Part shown: one piece after another, positions 17,949 through 27,431 of the stretch
Position numbering within the stretch: position 1 is the stretch's first letter
Layout: each line of letters begins with the position of its first letter
Assembly (NCBI GenBank): GCA_947501325.1
Contig: CANMVC010000001.1
Coordinates: 62,001-126,000 of the forward strand
Direction: 5' to 3'
Length of the DNA stretch: 64,000 nt
Source: an uncultured Sphingomonadaceae bacterium
GTDB taxonomy: Bacteria; Pseudomonadota; Alphaproteobacteria; Sphingomonadales; Sphingomonadaceae
Notes under the pieces: model-generated
What the model saw: only the letters and a program-made list of their open reading frames with translations
Database searches by the model: none
What the model was told of the DNA's origin: nothing
Translations under genes and position numbers: made by a program

Positions 17949-17994
17949 TTTTTGCAGGTTCAGAAAACATCCTGGGGATGTTTTCCTGCAAAAA
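17949..17994. repeat. 46-base inverted repeat abutting the tRNA-Thr 3' end
   Basis: TTTTTGCAGG (17949-17958) pairs with CCTGCAAAAA (17985-17994), and inside it AAAACATCC (17964-17972) pairs with GGATGTTTT (17976-17984); only TTCAG on the left arm is unpaired. It begins on the base after the encoded CCA. There is no T-run after it, so it is not a canonical terminator in the tRNA direction. Confidence 0.75.
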
Positions 17995-18076
17995 TCCCGA
18001 CTGCAAAGGAGGGTGGCTGCAAATAACAGCAACGGTCGCCACCAATCCCCCGAGCCGCGCTGCCCAAATCCCCAAG

Positions 18077-18097
18077 ATCCTTCGATAAACTCAGGAT
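18077..18097. repeat. short palindromic intergenic repeat unit
   Basis: ATCCT and AGGAT flank a TCGATAAACTC core. It resembles the ATCCTTCGACAAGCTCAGGAT-type intergenic palindromes common in sphingomonads and is related in style to the element at 56171-56236. Confidence 0.5.
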
Positions 18098-18138
18098 AGC
18101 CGCCGTTCCCCAACTTTGCCATCTGCCCCATATCTCCC

Positions 18139-18174
18139 AAAAAAAAAAAGCCCCGCCAGTCTCCTGGCAGGGCT
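18139..18174 (-). terminator. terminator of the leftward TonB receptor gene
   Basis: On the minus strand AGCCCTGCCAG pairs with CTGGCGGGGCT and is followed by a run of eleven T. It is 25 bases beyond the stop codon of the receptor gene ending at 18199. Confidence 0.92.
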
Positions 18175-18198
18175 CCTTTCCCACGTGACGATCTCTTT

Positions 18199-21096
18199 TT
18201 AGAACTTGATGCCAGCCGCGATGCCGTAACGGCGTGGGTCCAGTGTAAATATATTCGTGAACAGCCCTGAAGACGCGTCAGTGAGATACTGACCGGTGAT
18301 AGAGTTGCTATCGAAGATATTTTGAACAAACAGCCGTGCAAACCATTTGTCGTCTGTTCCATTTAACTGCAACGACGCATTGGCTTGGGTGAAACCTTCA
18401 ATCTTGTTCACATTGCCGTTAAAAATGCTGCCGGTCTGATCGCCAGTATAGGCCAGATCAACCCGCGGTACCAAAGTCCAGCCGCTATCAAAGTTATGTG
18501 TATATTGGATACCGGCAGATACTTTCACATTCGGTGCTTGCGGAAGGTCATTGCCTTTCAAGTTAACTTGGACACCTGGGCTAAGCACTTGAATGCCAGC
18601 AGCATCAAAGCCTGCGCCAATTGCAGCCGCCTGCGCTTCCAGAACACCACATATGCTAAAAGCACCCGTGGAGGCAATATTACCGTCAGCGGGAAATGCA
18701 GTCGTCCCTTGCAACCCTAGTCCCGGGTTGATCGCGTTAACGAAAGCATTGGCTCCGGCCGCATTGCCGGCCGTTCCCGGTACCACTGCACAGTTTGCAC
18801 CATTGGTGATATCTTTGATGATCACCGCATCGGCCCGTCCGCCACCTGGATCACGTGGATTGCTGAAGAACTCGTCGCCCGTCACTTTAGTCTTCAAATA
18901 ACTGAATCCAATGTTGATTAGCCAATCTGGATCCGGACGAAGTACAGCTTCAATTTCCGCGCCATAAATGTCCGCGTCGATTGTATCGTTGACTGCTGTC
19001 CGGGCGATAATTCTGCTTAACTGAAGATCTTTGTACTTATAATAGAACGCCGTCGCATTCAGCTGGAACATGCCGCCAGCAAAACTGTTTTTAGAACCGA
19101 TCTCGAACGAATCAATTTGTTCCGGTGCGAAAGACTCAGGAACTTCAAAGATAGGCTGCAATGGCGGATTGATGCCGCCTGATTTGTAGCCTCGCGAATA
19201 AGAGACATAAATCAGATTGTCGTCGGTCACTTGCCAATCCAAAACAGCACGACCGGTAATTTCGTCAAAGGCAACATTACGCTGTTGGACAATCTGATTG
19301 CCATCCGTACCTGGATCTGCATCGAAAGCGCCTACAAAAGGGGAGTCGAATGCATTAGCAACGCCTGTTGTGGGTACCAGGAAGCTAGCGAGTGTTGATC
19401 GCGCTTCGACAAACTTTTTGTCGTTGTTATAGCGCAAGCCACCGGTAAACTTCAGCGTATCGGAAATGTCGAAATAAACTTCTCCGAAAATACCATAGGA
19501 TTCCAGTTCAAATTCTCTGGTATTGTTCCGGAAATATGGCGTTCCAAGGAATGACGGCGGCAAGGCATTCGGGAAAGAGTTAAATGCGCCCAAAAGCCCT
19601 GAAATATAGTCGATCGCAAAAGCGTTCACATAATAGCTGTTCTGCCCCAAACTATTCTCGGCATAAATACCGCCCAAGAGGAAGTTAAACGGTCCATCTA
19701 GGTCGCTAGAAATGATCCCCTCTATAGACCAACTTGTATTATCTTGGTTAGAGCGATCGAGCGATATGGGGCTATCCGAACAAATGCGATTGCCTCCAAA
19801 TGAACCAAGCCCCGATGTATCGGTATCGGAGGTACAAAGCTGCCCATTTGGACCATCAGGAATAATCGCATTCGCTAGCGGAGAGAAATATTCGGCAGGC
19901 AAACCCGGGATCTGCCCTGCCGCCGCAGCGGCCAACGTATTTAGACCCGTAGCGAAAGCCGTTCGATCCAAAATAGACAGGTTATAGTCTTGCCGGGAAT
20001 CAACTGCGGTTTCCTGGTAAAGCCCGGTCAATGAAACTTGTATCGGGCCGAAATCATGCTCAATATGGGCTTGTAGCTGTAGCTCATCGGTGAAATATTC
20101 CGGCGTGAAGTCGGTGTTCACAGTCCGAACATCATCCGGCTCGTCAAAAAACGCGTGTCCGTCGGGGCCATAAAGACTATTCAGGCCAAATGCCGCCGGA
20201 ATCCCGTTAACAGCTAAAAACTCGCTAGAGCCCAGTGTGCCCGTAAAGTTCGCGTTGGTATTATTCTTGTCGGCATCAAGGCGATTGTTCAGACAACCGA
20301 GAACACCAGTCGGATCACGCTGACAAAGCTGCTTCTGAATCCGCAGACGATCGTCTTTTTCCCGGAAATAATAGGCCATCACGTTTACCGTGGTATCAGG
20401 CGTCGGCTCCCATTTTATAGAACCGCGTACGGCATACATGTCGCGCCCGTCTATGTTGGAGCCATCAAATAGGTTGGTCGTATAGCCATCGCGCTTCTGG
20501 TAAAAACCTGCTACGCGGATAGCCAATGTTTCTCCAAGCGGTACGTTGAGCATACCCTTGACCTGATAGGCATTGAAATTGCCATAACTGCCTTCGACGG
20601 CACCCTTGAACTCGCCAAGCTCTGGTTTTGCCGTAACGACATTAACAACGCCAGAGGTCGCATTCCGACCGAACAGAGTGCCCTGTGGTCCGCGCAGAAC
20701 CTCGACTCGTTCCAGATCGAAATATTCTGTTTCAAACAAGCGGGTATTAAATAGCGGGGCATCGTTCAAATGAATGGCGGTTGCCGAATCGCACGTCACA
20801 CCCACACAAAGGTCACCAATCCCGCGGATCGTGAAACTCGATGCGGTAAAGTTGCTTTTCGTGAATGATACATTGGGCAACGTTAGTTGCAGATCCGAGG
20901 CGTTCTCAATCTGCTGTGCTTCGAGCGCTTTTGAATCAAAGGCCGAAACGGCAATCGGTACTTCCTGAAGACTCTGTGCCTGGCGCTGTGCGGTCACGAT
21001 GATCACATTGTCATCAATGTCATTGTCTGCTTGTGCCCATGCGGGTGTAGCCACTGCGGATATAGCTGTGGCGGCCAATAGTAACGATTTACGCAT
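18199..21096 (-). CDS. TonB-dependent outer-membrane receptor
   Basis: The 965-residue protein starts with a signal peptide (RKSLLLAATAISAVATPAWAQ), a TonB-box-like DDNVIIVTAQR, a plug domain (LQEVPIAVSAFDSKALEA to about residue 160, including VEVLRGPQGTLFGRNATSGVVNVVT) and a beta-barrel ending in RRYGIAAGIKF with the C-terminal Phe of outer-membrane barrels. It imports an unknown substrate across the outer membrane using TonB energy. Two ATGs stand in tandem; the one at 21096 has the better spacing from GGGAG. Cysteine pairs near CVGVTC and CQRDPTGVLGC suggest disulfides in loops. It is the downstream of two receptor genes in the same direction but each has its own terminator. Confidence 0.93.
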   Translation of the reverse strand: MRKSLLLAATAISAVATPAWAQADNDIDDNVIIVTAQRQAQSLQEVPIAVSAFDSKALEAQQIENASDLQLTLPNVSFTKSNFTASSFTIRGIGDLCVGVTCDSATAIHLNDAPLFNTRLFETEYFDLERVEVLRGPQGTLFGRNATSGVVNVVTAKPELGEFKGAVEGSYGNFNAYQVKGMLNVPLGETLAIRVAGFYQKRDGYTTNLFDGSNIDGRDMYAVRGSIKWEPTPDTTVNVMAYYFREKDDRLRIQKQLCQRDPTGVLGCLNNRLDADKNNTNANFTGTLGSSEFLAVNGIPAAFGLNSLYGPDGHAFFDEPDDVRTVNTDFTPEYFTDELQLQAHIEHDFGPIQVSLTGLYQETAVDSRQDYNLSILDRTAFATGLNTLAAAAAGQIPGLPAEYFSPLANAIIPDGPNGQLCTSDTDTSGLGSFGGNRICSDSPISLDRSNQDNTSWSIEGIISSDLDGPFNFLLGGIYAENSLGQNSYYVNAFAIDYISGLLGAFNSFPNALPPSFLGTPYFRNNTREFELESYGIFGEVYFDISDTLKFTGGLRYNNDKKFVEARSTLASFLVPTTGVANAFDSPFVGAFDADPGTDGNQIVQQRNVAFDEITGRAVLDWQVTDDNLIYVSYSRGYKSGGINPPLQPIFEVPESFAPEQIDSFEIGSKNSFAGGMFQLNATAFYYKYKDLQLSRIIARTAVNDTIDADIYGAEIEAVLRPDPDWLINIGFSYLKTKVTGDEFFSNPRDPGGGRADAVIIKDITNGANCAVVPGTAGNAAGANAFVNAINPGLGLQGTTAFPADGNIASTGAFSICGVLEAQAAAIGAGFDAAGIQVLSPGVQVNLKGNDLPQAPNVKVSAGIQYTHNFDSGWTLVPRVDLAYTGDQTGSIFNGNVNKIEGFTQANASLQLNGTDDKWFARLFVQNIFDSNSITGQYLTDASSGLFTNIFTLDPRRYGIAAGIKF

Positions 21097-21267
21097 CATT
21101 CTCTCCCAATCCCGAACCATTTTCCTGGAGAGTGTAGCTTTGGCTCATCCCCCCAGATGTTCTGATCTTCAACTAATCGATCGATTAAGTCCAGACTGAA
21201 ATGATAAAAATGCACCAGAGCATTACATTTTTGCACCTTTATTGCTGAAATTCATAGAGTTCTGGCA

Positions 21268-21300
21268 CAAAAAAAGCCCCGCCAGTTTCCCGGCGGGGCT
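21268..21300 (-). terminator. terminator of the second leftward TonB receptor gene
   Basis: On the minus strand AGCCCCGCC (21300-21292) pairs with GGCGGGGCT (21283-21275) and is followed by seven T. It is nearly the same sequence as the terminator at 18139-18174. Confidence 0.9.
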
Positions 21301-21324
21301 CGTTTTTGGACGAAATTTGTTCGA

Positions 21325-23844
21325 CTAGAACTTGTAGCGTGCTGACACACCATAGGTCCGTGGCTGGTTAGGATAGCCAGTAAAGCTTCCTCCCTGACCG
21401 ACCGCCGGGAAAGCCGTCGTCAGATATTCCGCACCGGTCAGATTACGACCCCAGATGGTGAACTTCAGATCTTCGTTGTAAGTCAACGTCGCAGAAGCGT
21501 TCAGCGCATTCACTTCACGGGTGAAATTAATCGCTGCTGGATCGTTCGGATTATCGTCAAACAGATTAACCTTGGACTCATAATGATAATCAGCGCGAAG
21601 ATTTAGACCCAAGCTATCGCTTAGGAAAATATCATAATCGACGCCAATTGTAGTCGACAATGCCGGGATCGTGGATGGTGTTGTTCCCGACAGATCAAGA
21701 CCAGCGGCTGTGATGAAGTCGTCATATACTGGATCCAGATACACCATGGCGACACTGAATTTCAGGCCGTCAATTGGCGATACGGAACCATCAAATTCGA
21801 TACCATCAGTGGTCTGTTTACCGGCATTGTCGAGCTCAAAACCGGTGCCGTTGAAAGTGTTGGATTGAAAACCTTCAATAGATTGACGGAAGAACGTCAG
21901 GTTAAATGCAGCTTGATCCCATTTGCCTTTGATACCGATTTCATAAACCGTAGCATTTTCAGGAGAAGCAAACCGTGTACCAAACGCCTGGTTTGGTTGC
22001 AGCAATCCAGCAGCTCCCAAGGCCGCAGCATCTTCTGCAAAGGGACGGCTATCACGAGACAGGTTGATCGAGCTGGCTTTGAAACCAGTTGCATAGCTTG
22101 CATATACATTCAGGCTTGGAGATATTTCATAAGCCAGACGTGCTGTGTAAGTTAGCTTGTCATCCTTCGTGCGACCATCTTCAACCGAGTTTGGCAGATT
22201 GACTAAAGGTGGCTGGAATTGGAACGCCCGTAAACCATCAAGCGGGTTAGCACTGGAACCGTCTGGCAAAGTAACCGTCGGGTTAGCAGCCAAAAATGCC
22301 GCCGTCGCCGCATCTACGCCTGCACCCAGCAAAAGAGCTTCGCGGAATGGCGTATATTGCGCCGCATCAAAATCGATGGAAGCGTAAGTTTCTGTCGCAA
22401 TAACATCATTCGAGAAATTCTTGCGATCGTTAGTGTAGTTCAAACCGCCGGTCAAAACCATGCCATCTATGATTTCAAAATCGACCGTACCGAAAACCGA
22501 GAAAGCTTCGTTTGAGAAGGTATAGACTTCATCATAACCGGTTCCGCTTGCGAAGAACTGATTTGCGTAGCTCACGCCGTCGGCAGCGCCAAAGGCACCT
22601 TCCAATGCGGCAAAACTCAATGCACCGCCTGTAGCGGCACCAATAAGCGCATCGCCATAAGCACGGAAATCATCACCAAATTCAATGTCATTGGCGATAT
22701 CGATATCTTCGTTGAAATAATAACCACCCAACAGGAAGTTGAACGGGCCATCAAAATCAGACGTCACTCGGAGTTCCTGAGTGAAGGTCCGGATTTCCGT
22801 ATCGTTGATGTTCTGGCTCAGCAAATCGGCTGCTGTAAAGTCAGAGTCCTGATTACTAAAGCTATCAACGCCACGATAGGCCGTGATCGATGTCAGGCTC
22901 AATGCACCAAGATCATAATCTATCTGTGCCGACGCGCCATAATTTTCAATCAAGTTTTCAGATGGCAAGTTGGTGTAGACATCATAAGAAAACGGGTTTT
23001 CTGCATCAATACCGATGCCCCCAGCCAAAGCATTTACAATCGCTCCGGTTGGTCCGTTGACAATGTTGCCTGCAACACAGCAATCTTCGTCAATCTTGTC
23101 ATAGTCACCAATTAAACGGATTGACAGATCATCGGATGGTTCGATCAACAGCTGACCACGAAAACCATAACGATTACGCTCGTTGACATCGGTGCCCAAG
23201 TTAAGGTCGTCGGCATAGCCATCACGCTTGTTGAGATTTGCTGCCAAGCTAAATGCGATGCTATCGCTAATCGGACCAGTAATATCGGCTTTTGCGATAA
23301 TGGCGTTAAAGTTGCCGTAGCTCAGTTCAGCCGAACCGCCGAAATCAAATTGCGGTTTTTGCGTTACGATGCTGATCACACCAGCAGATGCGTTTTTACC
23401 AAATAGTGTCGATTGTGGTCCACGCAGAACTTCAACGCGCTGCAAGTTTGGAAGATCGCCAATGGCCGCTGCTGACCGCGAACGATATACGCCGTCGATA
23501 AACACGCCGACTGATGGTTCGATACCGGCATTGTTCGCACCGTTACCAAAACCACGAATAATGAAGTTCGTGTTGGCCGAGCTCTGCAGCTGATTAACGC
23601 GAAGCGTCGGAGCAATGGTTTGAAGGTCGCTCAAATCGCGGACCTGCGCTTTGGCAATATCTTCCGCGCTGGTCACTGACACAGCTACGGGAATTTCTTG
23701 CAGCGTCTGCTCACGCTTGGTGGCGGTCACGATGATGACGTTATCGTCAATTGCTTCGTCTTCCTGAACATCCTGCGCATAAGCAGGGACGGTCGACATC
23801 AGGCCACCGATAGCGGTAGCAGTCAAAAATTTGGTGATTTTCAT
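21325..23844 (-). CDS. TonB-dependent outer-membrane receptor
   Basis: The 839-residue receptor has a signal peptide (MKITKFLTATAIGGLMSTVPAYAQ), the TonB-box-like DDNVIIVTATKR, a plug domain with VEVLRGPQSTLFGKNASAGVISIVT, and a beta-barrel ending RTYGVSARYKF. AGGAG stands six bases before the ATG. The leader between 23845 and 23880 contains a CCCCG/CGGGG hairpin (23861-23875) that could influence expression. The plug and N-terminus are similar to the receptor encoded at 18199-21096, but the barrels are of different length, so this is an older duplication or two members of one large family rather than a recent copy. Substrate is unknown; no transport or degradation genes flank it. Confidence 0.93.
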   Translation of the reverse strand: MKITKFLTATAIGGLMSTVPAYAQDVQEDEAIDDNVIIVTATKREQTLQEIPVAVSVTSAEDIAKAQVRDLSDLQTIAPTLRVNQLQSSANTNFIIRGFGNGANNAGIEPSVGVFIDGVYRSRSAAAIGDLPNLQRVEVLRGPQSTLFGKNASAGVISIVTQKPQFDFGGSAELSYGNFNAIIAKADITGPISDSIAFSLAANLNKRDGYADDLNLGTDVNERNRYGFRGQLLIEPSDDLSIRLIGDYDKIDEDCCVAGNIVNGPTGAIVNALAGGIGIDAENPFSYDVYTNLPSENLIENYGASAQIDYDLGALSLTSITAYRGVDSFSNQDSDFTAADLLSQNINDTEIRTFTQELRVTSDFDGPFNFLLGGYYFNEDIDIANDIEFGDDFRAYGDALIGAATGGALSFAALEGAFGAADGVSYANQFFASGTGYDEVYTFSNEAFSVFGTVDFEIIDGMVLTGGLNYTNDRKNFSNDVIATETYASIDFDAAQYTPFREALLLGAGVDAATAAFLAANPTVTLPDGSSANPLDGLRAFQFQPPLVNLPNSVEDGRTKDDKLTYTARLAYEISPSLNVYASYATGFKASSINLSRDSRPFAEDAAALGAAGLLQPNQAFGTRFASPENATVYEIGIKGKWDQAAFNLTFFRQSIEGFQSNTFNGTGFELDNAGKQTTDGIEFDGSVSPIDGLKFSVAMVYLDPVYDDFITAAGLDLSGTTPSTIPALSTTIGVDYDIFLSDSLGLNLRADYHYESKVNLFDDNPNDPAAINFTREVNALNASATLTYNEDLKFTIWGRNLTGAEYLTTAFPAVGQGGSFTGYPNQPRTYGVSARYKF

Positions 23845-24037
23845 AATATACTCCTGAGCGCCCCGTTTATCGGGGGTCTAACGAACTACAGTTGTCCTCC
23901 AACTGGGCGTTCCACTGATCGAAATCATGCCGCTAGTCCACCATTTCCGAGACTTTACAGCCCTGTGACTATCATTATTGTTCAGAGAGCGTTCAAAGCG
24001 TTGCAACAAAGCAACAATGTGTCAAAAATGTTAAGAA

Positions 24038-24122
24038 TGGTGCCCCTGGCCCGACTCGAACGGGCACTCCTTGCGGAACTGCATTTTGAGTGCAGCGCGT
24101 CTACCAATTCCACCACAGGGGC
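24038..24122 (-). tRNA. tRNA-Leu (anticodon CAA)
   Basis: The 85-base gene reads leftward from GCCCCTG at 24122, has D-loop GGTAGACGC, anticodon stem CTGCA/TGCAG around CTCAAAA (anticodon CAA), a long class-II variable arm, T loop TTCGAGT and encoded CCA at 24040-24038. Confidence 0.97.
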
Positions 24123-24216
24123 TGATCAGCATTGCCGTAGACTGGCATATACAAAATCGACGCCCTGTTAGCGGAGTGGATTTGTGCTGGCAACCATCTT
24201 TCTTCGCTCCGTTTGG

Positions 24217-24978
24217 CTAAAGCAGAGTTGTTCCCATAGTCGACTGGATTATCCACAGCGGAAAGGCAGAGATCGCCATAAAACTCCCCAACGGCAATGC
24301 GCTTTGGCCGGTTACCGATTGCCCGCGCCCGCGCATCAAGGCCACTGCCAGCAACCCCACCAGGCCAGCTCCCAGCATGACGAGCGGCAACACCGACCAT
24401 CCCAGCCAACACCCAATGGCACCCAATAATTTTGGATCGCCGCCGCCAAGGCCTTCTTGTCCCCGCAATTGACGATATCCCCATCCAATCAGAAAAAGAG
24501 CCATAAAGCCGGAAATTCCTCCGATAAGACGGTTTATCAGATCAGGATCGCCTCCGTGCAGCGAGGCTATCAATCCCGTGACAGCGAGCAAAAATGTGAG
24601 CCGATCCGGCAACCAATGGTGCTGCGCATCAAGGGCCGCCAAAGTGACCAGCAACCAACCGAATATCGCGCCCAACAATCCACCAACCCCTGGATCAACA
24701 AAGAAAGCCAAGCCACCGATAAAGCCAGCGCACAATTCGATCACAAGATGGTCAGATTTTATCGCTCCACCGCAATAGGCGCATTTTCCCGCACGCAAAA
24801 AATAGCTGAAAACCGGGATCATATCGACAGGCCGCAGCGCTTGATGGCACTGGTCGCAGCGCGATCGGCCTGTCATCGCGGAATGGCCCTCTGGCCAACG
24901 TACGATAATGGTCGCCAGAAAGCTGCCAATGATCAGGCCGAGTATGGCGCCCGCAATAGGAAAGGCAAAGATTGGCAC
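24217..24978 (-). CDS. prepilin peptidase (A24 family, type IV leader peptidase)
   Basis: The 253-residue membrane protein has the N-terminal GLIIGSFLATIIVRWP block, a zinc-binding cytoplasmic loop with CDQCHQ (Cys41, Cys44) and CAYCGG (Cys66, Cys69), and the two catalytic aspartates of the family, one in LAALDAQHHWLPD (Asp117) and one in GGGDPKLL (Asp181). It cleaves and N-methylates type IV prepilins or type II secretion pseudopilins. I place the start at a GTG at 24978, preceded by GGAG and just before the first membrane helix; a GTG at 25041 would add 21 residues. No pilin or secretion gene is nearby, so it is an orphan here. Confidence 0.88.
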   Translation of the reverse strand: MPIFAFPIAGAILGLIIGSFLATIIVRWPEGHSAMTGRSRCDQCHQALRPVDMIPVFSYFLRAGKCAYCGGAIKSDHLVIELCAGFIGGLAFFVDPGVGGLLGAIFGWLLVTLAALDAQHHWLPDRLTFLLAVTGLIASLHGGDPDLINRLIGGISGFMALFLIGWGYRQLRGQEGLGGGDPKLLGAIGCWLGWSVLPLVMLGAGLVGLLAVALMRGRGQSVTGQSALPLGSFMAISAFPLWIIQSTMGTTLL

Positions 24979-25129
24979 TATCGGCTCCGGTATATCACGA
25001 AATCTCCGATTGGCATGGCATGACCGGTTGTTCAATGCCACGATTGAAAAAGCGAAAGGGCGCGCCTATGTGGAAGTCACATGAAATATGCTGCAAAAGC
25101 AGCTTGATATCCTTTGAAAGGTAGCCTGT

Positions 25130-26320
25130 ATGTCCCAATCCGATCCCGTTGTCATCTTGTCCTACGCCCGCACGCCGATGGGTGGCATGCAAGGCGCTTT
25201 GGGCGACGTTAGCGCGCCGGATCTCGGTGCGGTTGCCGTTCGCGCGGCCGTCGAGCGGGCGGGTATTGCTGGCGCCGATGTAGAGCGTATTTATATGGGC
25301 AACGTCCTGTCCGCTGGTCAAGGCCAGGCTCCTGCCCGTCAGGCAGCGATATTGGGCGGACTGCCGGAATCGGTGGAAGCCACTACCGTCAACAAAATGT
25401 GCGGCTCCGGCATGCAGACCGCCATCATGGGTGCTGAAGCTCTGGCCGCCGGGTCGGTGGACATGATTGTCACTGGCGGTATGGAAAGCATGACCAACGC
25501 CCCTTACCTGCTGCCCAAAATGCGTGGTGGCGCGCGGCTCGGCCATGCACAGGTTATCGACCATATGTTCCTGGATGGCCTTGAAGATGCCTATGATAAA
25601 GGCCGCGCGATGGGCAGTTTTGCTGAGGAAACCGCTGGCGAATATCAGCTGACCCGCGAAGCGCAGGATGAATATGCGATTGAATCGCTCAGTCGTGCCA
25701 AAGCGGCTGTCGAAGGCGATGCCTTTGACGACGAAGTTGTGGCCGTCGAAGTCAAGACACGCAAAGGCAGTGTCACCGTCGATAAGGACGAGCAACCGCT
25801 AAAGGGCAATCCTGACAAAATCCCGCAATTACGCCCGGCATTTGCCAAAGACGGAACAATTACTGCCGCCAATGCGTCTTCAATTTCTGACGGGGCAGCA
25901 GCCATGGTTCTAACTCGGGCCAGTGTGGCCGAAGCCAAGGGCCTGAAGCCGGTGGCTCATATTGTTGCCCATGCAGCCCATGCGCATGCGCCCGCCAAAT
26001 TTACGACGGCTCCGGTTGCTGCGATCCAGAAGGTCTTGGAAAAATCCGGATGGAGCGTGGACGATGTCGATCTGTGGGAGGTCAATGAAGCGTTCGCCTG
26101 TGTCGCCATGTTTGCGATGCAGGATATCGGCATCACGCGCGATAAGCTCAACGTAAACGGCGGCGCAACCGCATTAGGCCACCCGATTGGTGCCAGTGGC
26201 GCCCGGATCATGGTCACCTTGGTCGCTGCTTTGAAAAAGCGGGGCCTGAAGAAAGGCATTGCGGCGCTGTGCATTGGCGGGGGCGAAGCAACCGCTGTCG
26301 CGATTGAACTCGCCGACTAA
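25130..26320 (+). CDS. acetyl-CoA C-acyltransferase (thiolase)
   Basis: The 396-residue thiolase has the nucleophile Cys91 in VNKMCGSGMQ, the active-site His351 in GGATALGHPIGASGAR and the second cysteine Cys381 in LCIGGGEATA. Its length and the sequence pattern are those of biosynthetic-type acetyl-CoA acetyltransferases (PhaA/AtoB-like), which condense two acetyl-CoA to acetoacetyl-CoA or run in reverse. No phaB or hydroxyacyl-CoA dehydrogenase is adjacent. A strong bidirectional terminator follows. AAAGG at 25117-25121 lies eight bases before the ATG. Confidence 0.93.
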   Translation: MSQSDPVVILSYARTPMGGMQGALGDVSAPDLGAVAVRAAVERAGIAGADVERIYMGNVLSAGQGQAPARQAAILGGLPESVEATTVNKMCGSGMQTAIMGAEALAAGSVDMIVTGGMESMTNAPYLLPKMRGGARLGHAQVIDHMFLDGLEDAYDKGRAMGSFAEETAGEYQLTREAQDEYAIESLSRAKAAVEGDAFDDEVVAVEVKTRKGSVTVDKDEQPLKGNPDKIPQLRPAFAKDGTITAANASSISDGAAAMVLTRASVAEAKGLKPVAHIVAHAAHAHAPAKFTTAPVAAIQKVLEKSGWSVDDVDLWEVNEAFACVAMFAMQDIGITRDKLNVNGGATALGHPIGASGARIMVTLVAALKKRGLKKGIAALCIGGGEATAVAIELAD

Positions 26321-26335
26321 CAGTCCATCACATCA

Positions 26336-26381
26336 CACAAAAATGAGGCGGGAAAGCAATGCTTCCCGCCTCATTTTTGTG
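26336..26381. terminator. bidirectional terminator with 19-bp arms
   Basis: The arms 26336-26354 and 26363-26381 are perfectly complementary over 19 bases (CACAAAAATGAGGCGGGAA on the left). The A/T-rich outer parts give a T-run in both directions, so it ends the thiolase gene on the plus strand and the PEP-CTERM gene on the minus strand. Confidence 0.92.
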
Positions 26382-26394
26382 TCTTAAACCAGAT

Positions 26395-27087
26395 CTAAGC
26401 GAAACTGGCCGTTTGGCGGTTCTTTTTGCGACGTAACGCACCACCGACAGCACCAAAGCCAAAGATCATAAACGCCCATGTCGCAGGCTCTGGCACAGCA
26501 GCCAGATTGAAATTCACGTCCCAATGTCCCGGTCGCTCGCCATTGGCGCCTTCAACCAGCAGCCATGATGAGCCGCCAAAAGCGCCATTTTTCGCATTGG
26601 CACCCTGCCCGTATTGGAAAGCATGACCACCGGCGAAAGGATTGGCGCGTAGCATGTAGGAATAGCCATCAATCGCAATGGATCCGCTCGCTGTGGTGAA
26701 AAAGTCAACATCTTGCGTGTCGGTCAACGGATCATAGGCCAGCCCGTGTTCCTTTTTATAGGCAAAGGCCGATCCCAGAGTTGTTTCGAGGAAGCCGCCG
26801 AGTCTCAAGTTAATCTCGGCAACGTTATTCGACCCGTTAATGGCTGTACCGACCAGAGAACCCGTTCCCGTGTCAGTATCGACCGTGAATATCGTGCCTG
26901 CCTGAAAAGCATAAAAACGATCGGTGCCACTATTGGTGTTATTGGTCCAAAGCCCATGTTTATTGTTACCGACCGTGTAATTGCTTGCATTGAATATCAG
27001 CACTTCTGCCGATGCCGCAGTGGCCGACATTGTCGTCGCGACTAAAGCCATAGCCGCCATTTTCAGCATCTTTTTACTCGTCGCCAT
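26395..27087 (-). CDS. PEP-CTERM sorting-domain secreted protein
   Basis: The 230-residue protein has a signal peptide (MATSKKMLKMAAMALVATT, cleavage near ASAE), a mature domain of about 170 residues rich in Asn, Gly and Thr, and a classic PEP-CTERM tail: VPEPATWAFMIFGFGAVGG followed by basic ALRRKKNR. Such tails are recognised and cut by exosortase (EpsH/XrtA) and the proteins are exported with exopolysaccharide. GGGGG lies before the ATG at 27087, which I prefer to the ATG at 27099. The mature domain is similar in style to other sphingomonad PEPxxWA proteins but I cannot name its role. No exosortase gene is in the window. Confidence 0.88.
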   Translation of the reverse strand: MATSKKMLKMAAMALVATTMSATAASAEVLIFNASNYTVGNNKHGLWTNNTNSGTDRFYAFQAGTIFTVDTDTGTGSLVGTAINGSNNVAEINLRLGGFLETTLGSAFAYKKEHGLAYDPLTDTQDVDFFTTASGSIAIDGYSYMLRANPFAGGHAFQYGQGANAKNGAFGGSSWLLVEGANGERPGHWDVNFNLAAVPEPATWAFMIFGFGAVGGALRRKKNRQTASFA

Positions 27088-27431
27088 ATTTGCCCCCAAA
27101 TATTTCTATGAACACGGAACCCAAGCAGCAATTCTCAGCAACATTTTGAGAATCCTACAAATCCGTCCTATTTTCATCGGACTTGCGCCCAGCCATCCAG
27201 CGAAAATCATTCTCGCCATCGATCGTGATGAATATTAGACGAGCGCTAACCTGGCAGGCAAACGGACAACCGCTTGAATCGACAAAATTTACCAATATTG
27301 ACACGGCATTGCCTGAAAAGGCCGGGATAACGTACCACTGCCGCACCAAACGTTTCATTTTGAGACAGTTATCATTAACCATCATTGGTCGGCGCTGATC
27401 ATATGGTGTCTGCCAGACTTAGCGGCCCATA
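27088..27431. other. intergenic region with no convincing gene
   Basis: These 344 bases hold the promoter of the PEP-CTERM gene and the 3' flank of the SH3-protein gene. Short open frames on both strands have no ribosome site and no coding pattern. I see no repeat or RNA gene. Confidence 0.6.

Noticed and set aside
24995-25795. A 266-codon frame antisense to the thiolase gene
   Set aside because: Thiolase coding is unambiguous with all three active-site residues; the antisense frame is a by-product of codon bias.
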